64,000 nucleotides of DNA from Owenia fusiformis (taxonomy: Eukaryota > Annelida > Polychaeta > Sabellida > Oweniidae). The notes under the pieces are model-generated. The model was not told where the DNA came from. It searched no databases and saw only the letters and a program-made list of their open reading frames with translations. The position numbers were made by a program, and so were the translations under genes. Of the stretch, positions 45,106 to 56,058 are shown one piece after another (within the stretch, counting starts at the first letter, position 1; each line of letters opens with the position of its first letter). The stretch lies in assembly GCA_903813345.2 (NCBI GenBank), contig CAIIXF020000012.1, positions 7,523,615-7,587,614 on the forward strand, given 5' to 3'.

Positions 45106-45448
45106 CAGGGGCGGATCTGGGAACCAACAAGGGGGGGGGGGGCCCAAACTTCTTGTCTGAGAAAAAAATGTCCGCGCTTGAGCGAAAAATTTTTTTAGGC
45201 CCCTAAAACCAAAATTTGGGCCCAAATTTTGAAATTTTGAGGCCCATTTTCTTCAAAATTTGGCCTAAAATGAAAAAATAAGGCCTTAGTAGGCCCATTT
45301 ATGACCAAAAAGGACCACTTTTTGGGGCCACAAGGCCTTTTTTTGCTCAAAAATTTTTTTGGGCCCAATTTTTTTTTTCTGGGCCCACCCGAGGGGGGGG
45401 GGCCCGGGCCCCTGGGCCCCTGGGCCCCCCCCCCCATATCCGCCAGTG
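45106..45448 (+). mobile_element. GGCGGAT-ended GC-rich transposon, copy 2
   Basis: Starts CAGGGGCGGATCTGGGAACC and ends ATCCGCCAGTG. Flanked by CATTGT at 45100-45105 and 45449-45454, a 6-bp target duplication. Same family as 41530-41838 with the same interior (G-run, GGGCCC words, GTCCGCGCTTG, AAGGCCTTA). Non-autonomous; superfamily not settled. Confidence 0.75.
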
Positions 45449-46421
45449 CATTGTAGTGAACTTTGGATCGCGTAACTCCAGTTTTCCTCTGTAATTGTGA
45501 CAAAGACTTGATAGTAATATAGAAACACCTACTATTATCGATTTCACTAAGCATTTTTGTGTTTTTAATAATGTTCATTTATTAGAGTAAGTGTGGCTAT
45601 TTTAATCGGTTCCTGGAGTTTATTTTTGCATCGGCGAATTGAAATTGTTATCGAACAAAATCCCAAGGAAACAAGATTTAAACAAATCAACCGAAGATAA
45701 AGATGCGACCTTGACTGATGCCCAATATAAGAAGACAACTTAACGCATGTATTGATTTATTTGTTGCATTCAAAGTGCAAGTATACCGCGTTCTTTTCTC
45801 CAGTTTCGTCCAGTGTAGTGTCAACGTTTTATTCATTTATTTATTTATTACTTATCTAATTAATATCTATTGATTTATTTATTCATTCATTTATTTATTC
45901 ATTATCGGAAGTTACCATTTCGATGTCAGCGCAATCTGAACCAAATTTTTCAAATTTGTCTAAAAAAATTATACACGATCGAGGACACAGGAGGCATATA
46001 TAGGATGGTGTAATCTTATTCATAGAGTTTGCATGCTTGCTTGGGTATCTTCATTTTAGGAGTAATTTATCCAAATCAATTCTACACGCCATTTAAATTC
46101 CGTACGCTTTTGGCGAAAACTTGTAGGAAGTTAAACCTAATCGGGCCACATAAAAAATCGGCCAGATAATAAATACAAATATTTATTTTCTGAGATAAAA
46201 AGTACATAAAAATGAATAGAAAGGCTGAGACAAAAATCTGTCTGTCATGTTTTCCATCGTTCTCTAATACAGCAAGCAGAATTATGTTAAATTACATCTG
46301 TATTTCGATTCAATATGTTGTCATATCACGTTACTATATTTCATGAAAACACATAGTGAAAAGCTTAAAACAATGCAGAATAATTTTTCTGGTAATAAAA
46401 GATCTTAAACAAGGTAAATAT
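45449..46421. other. Gene-free stretch with TTTA simple repeat
   Basis: 45833-45905 is an interrupted TTTA/ATTC simple repeat. No exon is supported. Confidence 0.4.
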
Positions 46422-47360
46422 AACATGCAAAATGTCACCACCTGTCATTTGTTATAGACGCCTACTGCCGCTGTAACAGACGCACGCACCAACCACCGAA
46501 CACCATCCCCCCCAAAACGTTGAAAACTTCTAGTGGTGACATTAAAATTGGGCAGCCATGGTTGCCATTTTAAAATATAGGTGCCATCTTGAAAATTTCT
46601 TAAGTAGATCTCCTTTGTCTGTTTGTTGGTAGCAGCATATAAAATTTGAACCAAATCCGTTTAATAGCCCGATATAAGTTTTTTTTACAAAAATGGCAGC
46701 CATTTTGAAATTCAGCTGCCATCTTGAAAATTCTTTCTCGAACAGGGCAACTATGTCCCTCGGCATTAGCATATACAATTTGAACCAAATCCGTTTACTG
46801 GTATTTGAGTTATGAAAGGTTACTTTTTTGGGGAAAAGTGGCGGCCATTTTGAAATTCAGATGTCATCTTGAAAATTGATGCTCTAACAGAGCAACAGTG
46901 TCTCTTGGCTTCAGCATATAACATTTTAACTACTGTAAATCCATTAATTGGTTTTTGAGTCATCAAATATTTCCGCCATCTTAAAAATGTTTCTTGAACA
47001 GAGCAACTGTTTTCCTAGGCATCAGCATACAAAATTTGGATGAAATCTGTTCACTGGTATTTGAGTTATCAAATATAACGTTTTCTTGCGAAATATGGCG
47101 ACCATTTTAAAATCAGCAGCCATCTTGAAAACCCCCTCTTGAATGAAAGCTCCTTTGTATCTAGGCATCAGCAGACAAAATGAGAACCAAATCTGTCCAC
47201 TAGTGATTGAGTTATCATAGCTTACATTTTTTACGATAAATGGCGGCCATTTTTGGGTTATTGCCCGGACACTGGCGGACAGACGGATAAACGGACGGAC
47301 GGACGGCTTTCCTATATCCCCTTAAATCTATCCACTTCGTTCGGTGGGATAATGATCGGT
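46422..47360 (+). repeat. Composite repeat: head, tandem units of about 165 bp, tail
   Basis: The head is the ATGCAAAATGTCACC family sequence (46422-46530). The body is about five degenerate units of GGC(G/A)GCCATTTTGAAATTCA, GCCATCTTGAAAAT, CAGAGCAAC, CATCAGCATA and AACCAAATCCGTT, then TATTTGAGTTAT. The tail is GGACGGACGG followed by CCACTTCGTTCGGTGGGATA (to about 47356). The inverted tail recurs at 30107. The frames across it are not genes. Confidence 0.6.
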
Positions 47361-48303
47361 AGATCGATAGAGGCTCCTTAATTCAACCTAATACGAGGCG
47401 GGACAGAGCACATCCTATTACACCTATTTTCTCCTCATTACTTTTTCAATTCTAAATAACTTTTCAGGAGATTTTCACTTAATAAACTTAAAAGCATTCC
47501 TTACATACACCATATTTTGTTGAACTCATTATCAATATTCTTTATAAATAAAGCTTTTAAAAAATGATGGCCATATTCTGCTAAGATATTAATTTTGCGT
47601 ATTTTGTTTGAACGTTTGGCCCTAGGACATCAGAACAAATAAATTATATCATAACGCTATATTCTGAGACAATATATGTAGAATCATTAAATTTAAATTA
47701 TTTTGTAAATCTAGTTATTGTAAGACTAGTTATTGAATGTTCCCACCTCCCTAGATCGCAAGAGCGTCTAAAACTACGTCTAGTGTGTTAATTTTAAAAT
47801 ATAACAGTATTATTGTAAATGCGACCGCATCAAATTAGGAAAATAAAGAGAAAACTGGAGAAAAAAAGAAAAACGAAGGACACTTTCGAAAAAAAGTAGC
47901 AAAATGGAACATTTCTACATTGTATTTCGTGTGTACGGATTTACCTGAGCTCAATAAGTGCAAAAGATCAGATTTAACGTTAATCTTTTCATTTATTTTG
48001 AATGTGATACATTATATATACTTTTAGCTAATGTGGTAGTAATATGACATTTTACAAGCTTAGCAAATGTAGTTGTAAAAACTTTTCTAAAACTTGGGGA
48101 CTTCACTAAATTTGCATTTTTGTCTCAAAGTGAAAAATTAACAGCAACAAAACGTTGATTTAACACGAGTTACATTATATAAACCCATTTAACATGATAC
48201 AATTTTAGAGTTTATCCCTTTGAACTTTCAATCAGTTGCTCTTGTTTTCCACTTACAAAAATGCGCGAATTCATTTTCGAGTCATTTATGACGAATGATA
48301 GAT
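47361..48303. other. Gene-free stretch downstream of the 1046-residue gene
   Basis: AT-rich, no exon. It should contain the 3' untranslated region of the minus-strand gene ending at 48304; no clear polyadenylation site was chosen. Confidence 0.35.
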
Positions 48304-51300
48304 TCAATATAAAATGTCTGTCCTGTAGGAGCTGGCTTTCCCAAATCGTTCAATCTCGCATCGGTAGAATCTCCCGTTTTGCCCCGACTCGTCGGGACAA
48401 AACTTTCCGTATTGCCCTATCTCGTCAGTACAGGGCCTCCCGTATTGCTTTATTTCGTCAAGGCAGAGTTTCTCATATTGCTCTGTTGCATCGGAGTAGA
48501 GACTCCAGTATTGCTTTATGCGCTGTCGTACATGTAGTTTCTTCTTAAACAGTTCATCAGTTCGAATTGATTTGGAAGTCGCATGGCAGTACCTACTCCA
48601 GTATTCCACAATGCTCTCTCGTAGTTTCGTCTTAAACTTTTTATCGGTTCGAATTGATTTGGAACGCAAACACCATCCGATAAGCAAGGGAATTAAGCCA
48701 AAAACAACAGATGATCCAAGCTGTATGACACCATCTAACTCGGAATACTGATTATATGTTTGAACCACAGATATAGTCAACCAGATGAAAGAGATTACAA
48801 TGCAAAGGTACAGTACCGTAAGAAAATGTTCAACTCGTAGTGGCTGATGCTTTTCGACCAGAAAGGAATATAATGATTTCTTGATCCCTGGGTTTCGGAA
48901 TTCATCAAATTTAAACCACTGCACATGGGGAAAGCTTAGATTCTTGGACTTTTGTAAAGCTTTCGATATGATTATGGTTTCCTCCAGGATATTACTGTAA
49001 ATAACATTGTAATCATCAATTGCTTTCCGTATGTATGCAGCAACGGCAGCAACAAGGACTATGTATGTGGACGCCTCGGCTGGATGAGCGATAATACCCA
49101 TTAATGTAAAAGCGACAGTCTGTGAGATGTATGTGGTAGATGACCCGTATATGTTATATAAGCAGAACAGGATATAGATGTAAATTGTGCCCGTCAAAAT
49201 AGAAAATATTATCAGAAAAAAGTATAAGGGGAGTTTACACCAAGGTATGGCACGCATACATTTCAGGTCAAGCAGAATACCAAGACTAAGTAAAAGGAAA
49301 TTTACGAATAGACTTTTTGACAGAAAGACAATGGGAACACCATAGATTATCAGACATAAGAACAAATCAAGTATGGATCCCAAAAAGCACAACACTGACC
49401 ATGATATGAGACATATCATAAAGACCATGTACTGCAAAGACCACGAAAGGCATCCAAAGACAGAAGTGAATTCCAAATAACAAAATTCAATATGTTTAGA
49501 TATACACAGAGGTTTACAGAACCTGATGACCATGAACCGTTTTTTCCAAGTCTTGAAAAAATGCAACCAGAAATATTTGTTGAATAAAATGAACAGTCGT
49601 GCTTTCAAAGCTTTGGCGAATTTTTTAAAACTGTCATCTAGTTTCATGTAATCTATTCCACCTAGGATCTCGATATCCGCATTATCTATAGACTGGAGCA
49701 AATGAGATGCGCTGGGTTTTAAAAATATCTCATGAAGAACGGGCTCCAGTCTATTGTTTACCCATTTCCATTTTTCTCTTTCTTGTCTGCTAGATTTAAG
49801 ATTAGCGCAAAGGACGTCCGCGATTTTATTACTTAGACAGAGAAGTACTATACCTGCCAATACGAAAAACACACCATATATGACATATGGTCCACCCATA
49901 AAATATGACCAATTTCTTCTGCTAGCTTCAAAGCCAAAGGGTACCGCGACAAATCCAACGGGGATGTCTTGTTCCATTCGAGCGAGCACAGGGTCTCTCA
50001 ACAGGAAGTAATATACAATCATCTTGATATATAAGACAAGCGGGACGATGAAAATCAAAAAGAGAAGTTTCAATAACCACTTCAACTTAAAGTCACCAGA
50101 GTTTTGTAATTTTTCAAAACAACCATTCAAAAGCACAAAAAAAGATATATGTACATCCCCTTGAAAAAAGTATTCCGCAGCTTCGTCACTGTCACATTCT
50201 TGTTCCTGATTGATATCGTCAAAGTTCATATTGCCTTCAGACTTTGTGCCGACCTCTTCATTAACACTGATGGACTTGTTGTCCAAATCACCCGTTTCCT
50301 TCTCATTGATATCATGCTTATTCTCAGAGTTCAGATTGTCTTCTGACTTTGTGCCGACATCTTCTTCATCTCCATAATTGGGTTCATTGTCCTGTTTTAT
50401 CCTCGTTTTATCCTCTTTCATATCATGGATTTCCTTAATTTTGTCTTCAGACCTTGTGGTGACATTTTGATAAGCACTGACCATTTCTCCACCATCAACA
50501 TTGGTCGTTTTATTTTCACTCGTTTCGTTCTCAACGTGCATATTGTCAGAAGGCCTTGTGCCCTGTGTGTCTCTTGCGCCAACTTCTTCATTGACGTCCG
50601 TTTCGCTTTCATCGATTAACGCGTGTTTCAAGCAGCTATAAAATGGCCAGTCTTCTTTCTTACCCTCCAAACTTGTATCGAATATGTAAAGTAGTAATGG
50701 GCTGTAGCAAAGGAGAATCACGCCACATACTTGCAGAAAGAACAAGAACCGAGTCTGTTTGATGACCTCATTGAAACGGAACGGACTTTCCGGCAACGTG
50801 CTGCACATATATCCCGTATAATCTCGACCCACTCGGATCCAATGTACGATGAGATTGTTCATCCAGTCCCACTGGAATCTGATTCCGTAACACCACGCTG
50901 TGGTTTCTCCATGTATCGTCTGATTTGACAAGTCTCTCAGAGTAGAAAGTAGGCGTTTCATCGTACCATCGTCACCCCATTCTGCGTGGCAATTTTCTGG
51001 CGCAACGTCAACATGAACTTGCAGATGATCGTACACGTACCACGTAAGGAAACCAAGCGAGAGGATTTTGACGTCATATGGGTAGCCAAGTAAAGGATAT
51101 CCTGCCTTTGGAGATGATTTAAATGTCCATATAAGGTAGCCAGGAGAAAAGAACCGGTGCTTCTTCAATCGTGCTATCTCCATTCTCCGCGAAAAATTTA
51201 CTTTAATGTACATAAAGTTAATGTTTCTATCGTTGACCAATTCCATGAAACTATTTTTTGAGCTTTGATCAATTGTATAGCTACATGGCACCAAAGAATG

Positions 51301-51444
51301 GTTGCGGATGTTTGGCTCATTCTGTGTCGCGTTTGATGAGGTGCCCCCTACATCTTCTGCTACAGTAGAGATATTTTGGTTTGAAAGTACCACCGATGCA
51401 TGTAAGATGATGGCGCAACTTGCAATGTATGTACGTGTAGTCAT
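48304..51444 (-). CDS. Large intronless multipass membrane protein, unknown function
   Basis: ATG 51444 (ACAATGA) opens an uninterrupted frame of 1046 codons. Residues 1-21 are a probable signal peptide. About 22-230 is a predicted extracellular domain with several N-glycosylation sequons and Cys pairs. Hydrophobic spans lie near 233-255, 455-480, 517-537, 668-725 (two or three helices), 738-762, 776-803, 873-895 and 907-925. Between the first two lies an acidic loop (275-425) with repeated EEVGTKSE-N(L/M)N words. The C-terminus (986-1037) has five 11-residue units with QYGK-like cores, over a duplicated SIRTD(K/E)-F-K-KL segment. No known channel, transporter or receptor signature was recognised. 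An intronless frame of this size in intron-bearing DNA may be a retrocopy-derived or expanded invertebrate family; that is inference. Confidence 0.75.
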   Translation of the reverse strand: MTTRTYIASCAIILHASVVLSNQNISTVAEDVGGTSSNATQNEPNIRNHSLVPCSYTIDQSSKNSFMELVNDRNINFMYIKVNFSRRMEIARLKKHRFFSPGYLIWTFKSSPKAGYPLLGYPYDVKILSLGFLTWYVYDHLQVHVDVAPENCHAEWGDDGTMKRLLSTLRDLSNQTIHGETTAWCYGIRFQWDWMNNLIVHWIRVGRDYTGYMCSTLPESPFRFNEVIKQTRFLFFLQVCGVILLCYSPLLLYIFDTSLEGKKEDWPFYSCLKHALIDESETDVNEEVGARDTQGTRPSDNMHVENETSENKTTNVDGGEMVSAYQNVTTRSEDKIKEIHDMKEDKTRIKQDNEPNYGDEEDVGTKSEDNLNSENKHDINEKETGDLDNKSISVNEEVGTKSEGNMNFDDINQEQECDSDEAAEYFFQGDVHISFFVLLNGCFEKLQNSGDFKLKWLLKLLFLIFIVPLVLYIKMIVYYFLLRDPVLARMEQDIPVGFVAVPFGFEASRRNWSYFMGGPYVIYGVFFVLAGIVLLCLSNKIADVLCANLKSSRQEREKWKWVNNRLEPVLHEIFLKPSASHLLQSIDNADIEILGGIDYMKLDDSFKKFAKALKARLFILFNKYFWLHFFKTWKKRFMVIRFCKPLCISKHIEFCYLEFTSVFGCLSWSLQYMVFMICLISWSVLCFLGSILDLFLCLIIYGVPIVFLSKSLFVNFLLLSLGILLDLKCMRAIPWCKLPLYFFLIIFSILTGTIYIYILFCLYNIYGSSTTYISQTVAFTLMGIIAHPAEASTYIVLVAAVAAYIRKAIDDYNVIYSNILEETIIISKALQKSKNLSFPHVQWFKFDEFRNPGIKKSLYSFLVEKHQPLRVEHFLTVLYLCIVISFIWLTISVVQTYNQYSELDGVIQLGSSVVFGLIPLLIGWCLRSKSIRTDKKFKTKLRESIVEYWSRYCHATSKSIRTDELFKKKLHVRQRIKQYWSLYSDATEQYEKLCLDEIKQYGRPCTDEIGQYGKFCPDESGQNGRFYRCEIERFGKASSYRTDILY

Positions 51445-54400
51445 TGTGAGTGTCTAGACGCAACGCAAATACGTGTAGAAGTTTTTATAAGTTGGTTATG
51501 ACTTTTAATGTAGAATTGACATTATCCTTATTTTGATTATGCTCTACTATAAATAGACACAAACGTAAAAAAACACACACATACCCTAGACATTGATAAG
51601 TTTATCTTAAGACGTGCCGATAACAAAAAAGTATTCACATCGTAACTGTTAATTGATATCAACAAGAAGGTTAGATGAAATGTCAATTAGAAGAAATATC
51701 AATAGAAAGTCATATAATCCCATATTATTAAAGTTGTACTTCTCACGGCTTTGCATCTAAAATGATTAAATTCAAACTGACTTGAAGGTTATCAAAATAT
51801 TAATTAAATTATACTCCATGTTTACAAAAGAAATTAAAATGAATAACATTTAATGAGAACCAGGTACCGGTATTTTTGCTATCAAACTTTTGCATGTGAT
51901 TTATTTGAAGAGTGTCATTTATTTAACTGTCTAAAAGGGGAATGAACATAATCAGAGCGATACGGCAGAAATGGACATCAATTATAATACTGTTGAAGAG
52001 GGAATTTGAGTTACAACTTGCTTGTAAAAATCTTTTTTATTTATAGTATAAGACTGTACATAGAATTCTAGTATGTCATCAAATGAAATATTTTAGTTAT
52101 TGAGGATTAAATCTCCAATACTTCTTCTGCAACAGTAAACATTCTGTATTAGGTTGAAATTACCGATGATTGACGCGTGCAAGATGATGGAAACCCCGAA
52201 TGGAACAAGTAACCAAAATACGTATTATTAGTTTGTTAATAAACTTGATTGTGACATTCAAATTATAATCTACGTTTCGCTATTATGTACCCTGCGTGCA
52301 GAGTCTAGTTAAACTACACTCTGCCTAGTAGAAACCATATTACAGTTTAGTAGCCCCGCCCCCACGACGGGCGAATGCAAAGGGTAGATATTATGTAATC
52401 ATACGATAATAAATAGACTCAATCATATCCAACTCACAACTCCTCTCCAAAATTGTGACTATCGTCATAACACTTATCTGAAGCTGTAAATCAACAATTA
52501 ACATTTGTTCGCGTTACCTTTTTTGGCTCACCCTGTACTAAAGAATCGGACCAATATTGATTCTGTCGAAAAACACACAGAGGATCTTACCTTCTTCTAA
52601 GGCCATTGTATCGTGGCCTTCCAGTACAGATATATTCCTGCATGAACAAATGGTCATGTCGTAATCATAAAATTTGAAATCATATGTCCGCCATTTTTCC
52701 ACATCACAATTTGAATTGCGAGTTTTAGTCTTATAACCTCACCCAAAATTCCAAAACACACATAAAGTGATCAGTGTATTAGTTCACATCTTCTGGATCG
52801 CTAACTTAGAATTTACAGCCAGTTACTAATGTCAGACGTTAACGACATTTCGTCCAGTTTTCGAACATCGCCATTTTTCTTGGAGCCATTTTGTTTTAAT
52901 TTCAGACGAAATCCTGATGAAATCATGTCATATCTCATCAAGGAGACGAGCTGGGTCCGGTCTGATTAATGATTTATTTATCTGGCGATTTTTAAAATAT
53001 TCAATAAATTTATGACACCCCGGCAAGCTTTTTTCAAATAGAGTTCACAGTATTCCAGATGCAATCCCCTCTAGCCAAGTATTGGCTAGACTCGAGTAAA
53101 GAGGATCGACTCACTGAAATTCACTAAAAAGTTGGTATTAAGAAAACGCTTCCACCGCAACAAACCCCATATGGAAGTTATTGGCTTATCAAAATTGTTA
53201 GATCAGGACGATTCAAAGTGAAGGGATGTAGTATATTACAAGATAAAGGCTTACGTCATCTAAAAATTCTCAAATAGAAATAAGCGTAATACGTTTAATT
53301 ATTCATCGACAGCCCTCATTAGACATTGCAATATCAACCGTATTGAATTTGAAACCACAAGTTTTTCTAATCAAAGCTAATCCTTTTACGAGCAATTTCT
53401 CAGCTAGGAATGAACCGAATTTATTGAAATTTCTTACCGTTTGGTGTTGGGGTATCATCAAGTAGTCTCAAAAATATATGATTAGGATATTTAAAGTGTG
53501 ATTTAAAGAAATAAATGTATTTAAGTGTGTTATAATTTGGGTTAAGGAATGATATATCTGCCATAAACCAGTCATGTTTTAGCATGAGTCAAGTATGGTA
53601 CTGTCTGAGTTATGTGATTCTAGGACTATTGTCACACCCACATGCTGTAAATCAACTGCATATTACCATCTTGCAAAGGGGTAATCCACGTGAGCCAGTG
53701 ATATATGTATGTAATTAATTCCAAGGAATCGTCCGGGTTTAGAATCGTCCAGAGCCTCTTCAAATATAGTTAATTACATGGATTTACACAGTAGAAAGTA
53801 AAGGTTTCGGTTCCTAATCACATTGTAATAAATATAACCCATCCTTATTTATATTAAATTCCATGTAACTAATATCATGTATGATCAGCTATACAGTTTA
53901 ATAACCATGCGGAAATGAATTCGCTGATTGCACGATTAACTTGAGATGAAATCAGGATTTAACCCATTTTCGCTTTCCATTAAATATCGCTATTAATTCT
54001 CCCTTTGGTATGTGTTAATTACTGTTACAGCGTTTACAATTTGATAGCTTCAGACACTTTATTAATTTTTTCGTAAATATGCTACATACTATACATAATT
54101 CGGGATATACAAATTGACGACGAATTAATATATTCAGATACATTCCTGAATTTCATGTGCAGATAATGTACCAGTACATTTTAAAGATATATGTTAAAAC
54201 TGAAGTTGAACATGAAATAAGACTTATTACTGTATAGTCAAGTCGATCAAGTTCCTCATCAAAAAGCACTATTAGTGTTATCAGCATTATACAAAAAATC
54301 AGCAAACTGATTTGTAAAAATATGTAGATATCTTCAATATGAGTAATAAAGACGAAGAACAAGAGGAGGAAGACCCCAGAGCTTTGAATTTTATTATATT

Positions 54401-54510
54401 TATATTTATTTCGCCTCCATTTTTGGAGATAATAATAATTAATTATTACAATACATATAAAAGACACATACAATAATAAAAACAATTAAAATGTTTATTT
54501 ACAACCAATC
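51445..54510. other. Gene-free stretch
   Basis: No supported exon. A mariner-like end (TTTTTTGGCTCACCCTGTA) is at about 52527-52545. A 110-codon hydrophobic frame at 54153-54485 is probably a composition artefact. Confidence 0.4.
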
Positions 54511-54517
54511 CATGGTG

Positions 54518-54650
54518 TTGACGGACGTCAGGCTACCGCGTTGACGCCGTCAAGTTACTACTATCTGTTACATACAATAAGAAAAACAAGTTCTCCACCT
54601 AATATTTGCTGTTGACGGACGCCAAGCTACCGCGTTGACGCCGTCAGTTA
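54518..54650 (+). repeat. Two copies of GTTGACGGACG...GCTACCGCGTTGACG
   Basis: GTTGACGGACG(T/C)CA(G/A)GCTACCGCG, then TTGACGCCGTCA, occurs twice about 94 bp apart. Each copy has an internal inverted pair, TTGACGGACG and CGCCGTCAA. GC-rich islands in AT-rich DNA, function unknown. Confidence 0.55.
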
Positions 54651-55089
54651 ACCTACACTTTACCTATTACCCTTTAGCTACAATATGATATTGTCCACCT
54701 ATCATTTATCAAACTGAAATTACCACATAATTAATATTTATCTCCATTGCTTACCACCTTCTTTAATCCGAATTTTCACAATCTAATTTTTGAATAGTTG
54801 AAATAATATTAGTGTCATTATAGTAGGGTTGGATGCTTTTTGCTCTCATTTTTAACCCCATTTTCGAGGTTGCCATGGTAACTACAAGGCTTTGGTAGCC
54901 ATGACAACTTGATTTTTGAAGGACATCTAGCTGATAGTAGTTGGGCAAAGTTTGAGGTAGAATAGGCCAGGTTGGATATTTTAGCAATGAGGTTGATTGT
55001 GGCAAGTAGTAAATCGGCAAGACAATAGAATCCGATCATTATTTTGCCGCATTTTCGTGCTTATTTTTCGGTGAACAAATGTGTTTTTA

Positions 55090-55335
55090 CAATTTTACAG
55101 TTAAAAATTAAACGTTCAATATCTTGATCAACATAACATTCGATACATGTTTTATAAACATTTCTGTTCCATTTACTCACTAGATTACCACAAGGTAGAA
55201 TATTGTGTAGAAGTTTGAAATTGAATTCTTCAGACAATTTTTGGCAATCGATGTTTTTGATTTTAAATTTATAGATCTTCCTGGTATATGATTGGCTAAT
55301 ATCTTGATAAAAAATTTCTTTCCAATTATTTTCTG
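55090..55335 (-). mobile_element. LINE C-terminal fragment
   Basis: The minus strand reads continuously as the C-terminal domain of a non-LTR retrotransposon: EEFNFKLLHNILPCG, then a KW-x-RNVY segment, then a CxxC-x7-ER-LIFNC knuckle. No complete reverse transcriptase is nearby, so this is a truncated, dead fragment. Confidence 0.55.
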
Positions 55336-56058
55336 CTATTGATTTTCGAACCTTTCAGTTATTAAAAACGTATAAAAGAAGCTGGACTTAAGTAATTCTA
55401 TATTTTTGAAGCCACATTCTTTGTACAGAAAAACGTTTGTATAAATTATAAATTTCTACATTCCATGTGTTGCTTTTCTAGGTGTATGTTACATGTTGTT
55501 AAACATTTTTAATTTTCATATATTCTATTATCCAATTCCTACTATTTTTAAGTGTTCGTTGAACATGTCTTTCATCTCTAAAATTACCTTCTTCATTAAA
55601 GAAATCTTTTACATGCATATATCCTGCATCTATCCAATTTGTATAGTACAGGGTGTTCAAAAAACGCAACCCAAAGAAATCGCTATATCTTGGTAAATAC
55701 TATACAATTGTGTGCATTTTTTCAGTAAAGAAAGAAGAGAAGTCTTTTCGTATTTTCTTATACTAATATCTTTTGAGTAGGTGATTTGTAGAATTGATAT
55801 CTGTTTAAAATTAAAGTATTTCCATATAATGGGTTTGACAATGTAGAGGAGCGGGAAAATGCGTTTGGACTTACTGTAGACTAGTTTCAAGAATGTGGAC
55901 ACCCCAGTAGTGGGGGGGGGGGTTCTCAAAGGCCCGTAGCTAGACTAGACTTAATCATGACAATTTAGCCTATTGATACGCTCCCCAACAATGCAATAAG
56001 ATGTTCTAGTCGTCTTAATATTAATCTTACTAACCGACGAGGAGGTAAGAACAACGCG

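Noticed and set aside
46445-46788. Frames with FKMA and FQNGC words
   Set aside because: They are translations of the GCCATTTTGAAAT tandem repeat.
54153-54485. 110-codon hydrophobic frame (minus)
   Set aside because: It looks like several membrane helices, but AT-rich DNA readily gives Ile/Phe/Leu/Tyr-rich frames; no homologue is recognised and there is no splice or start support.
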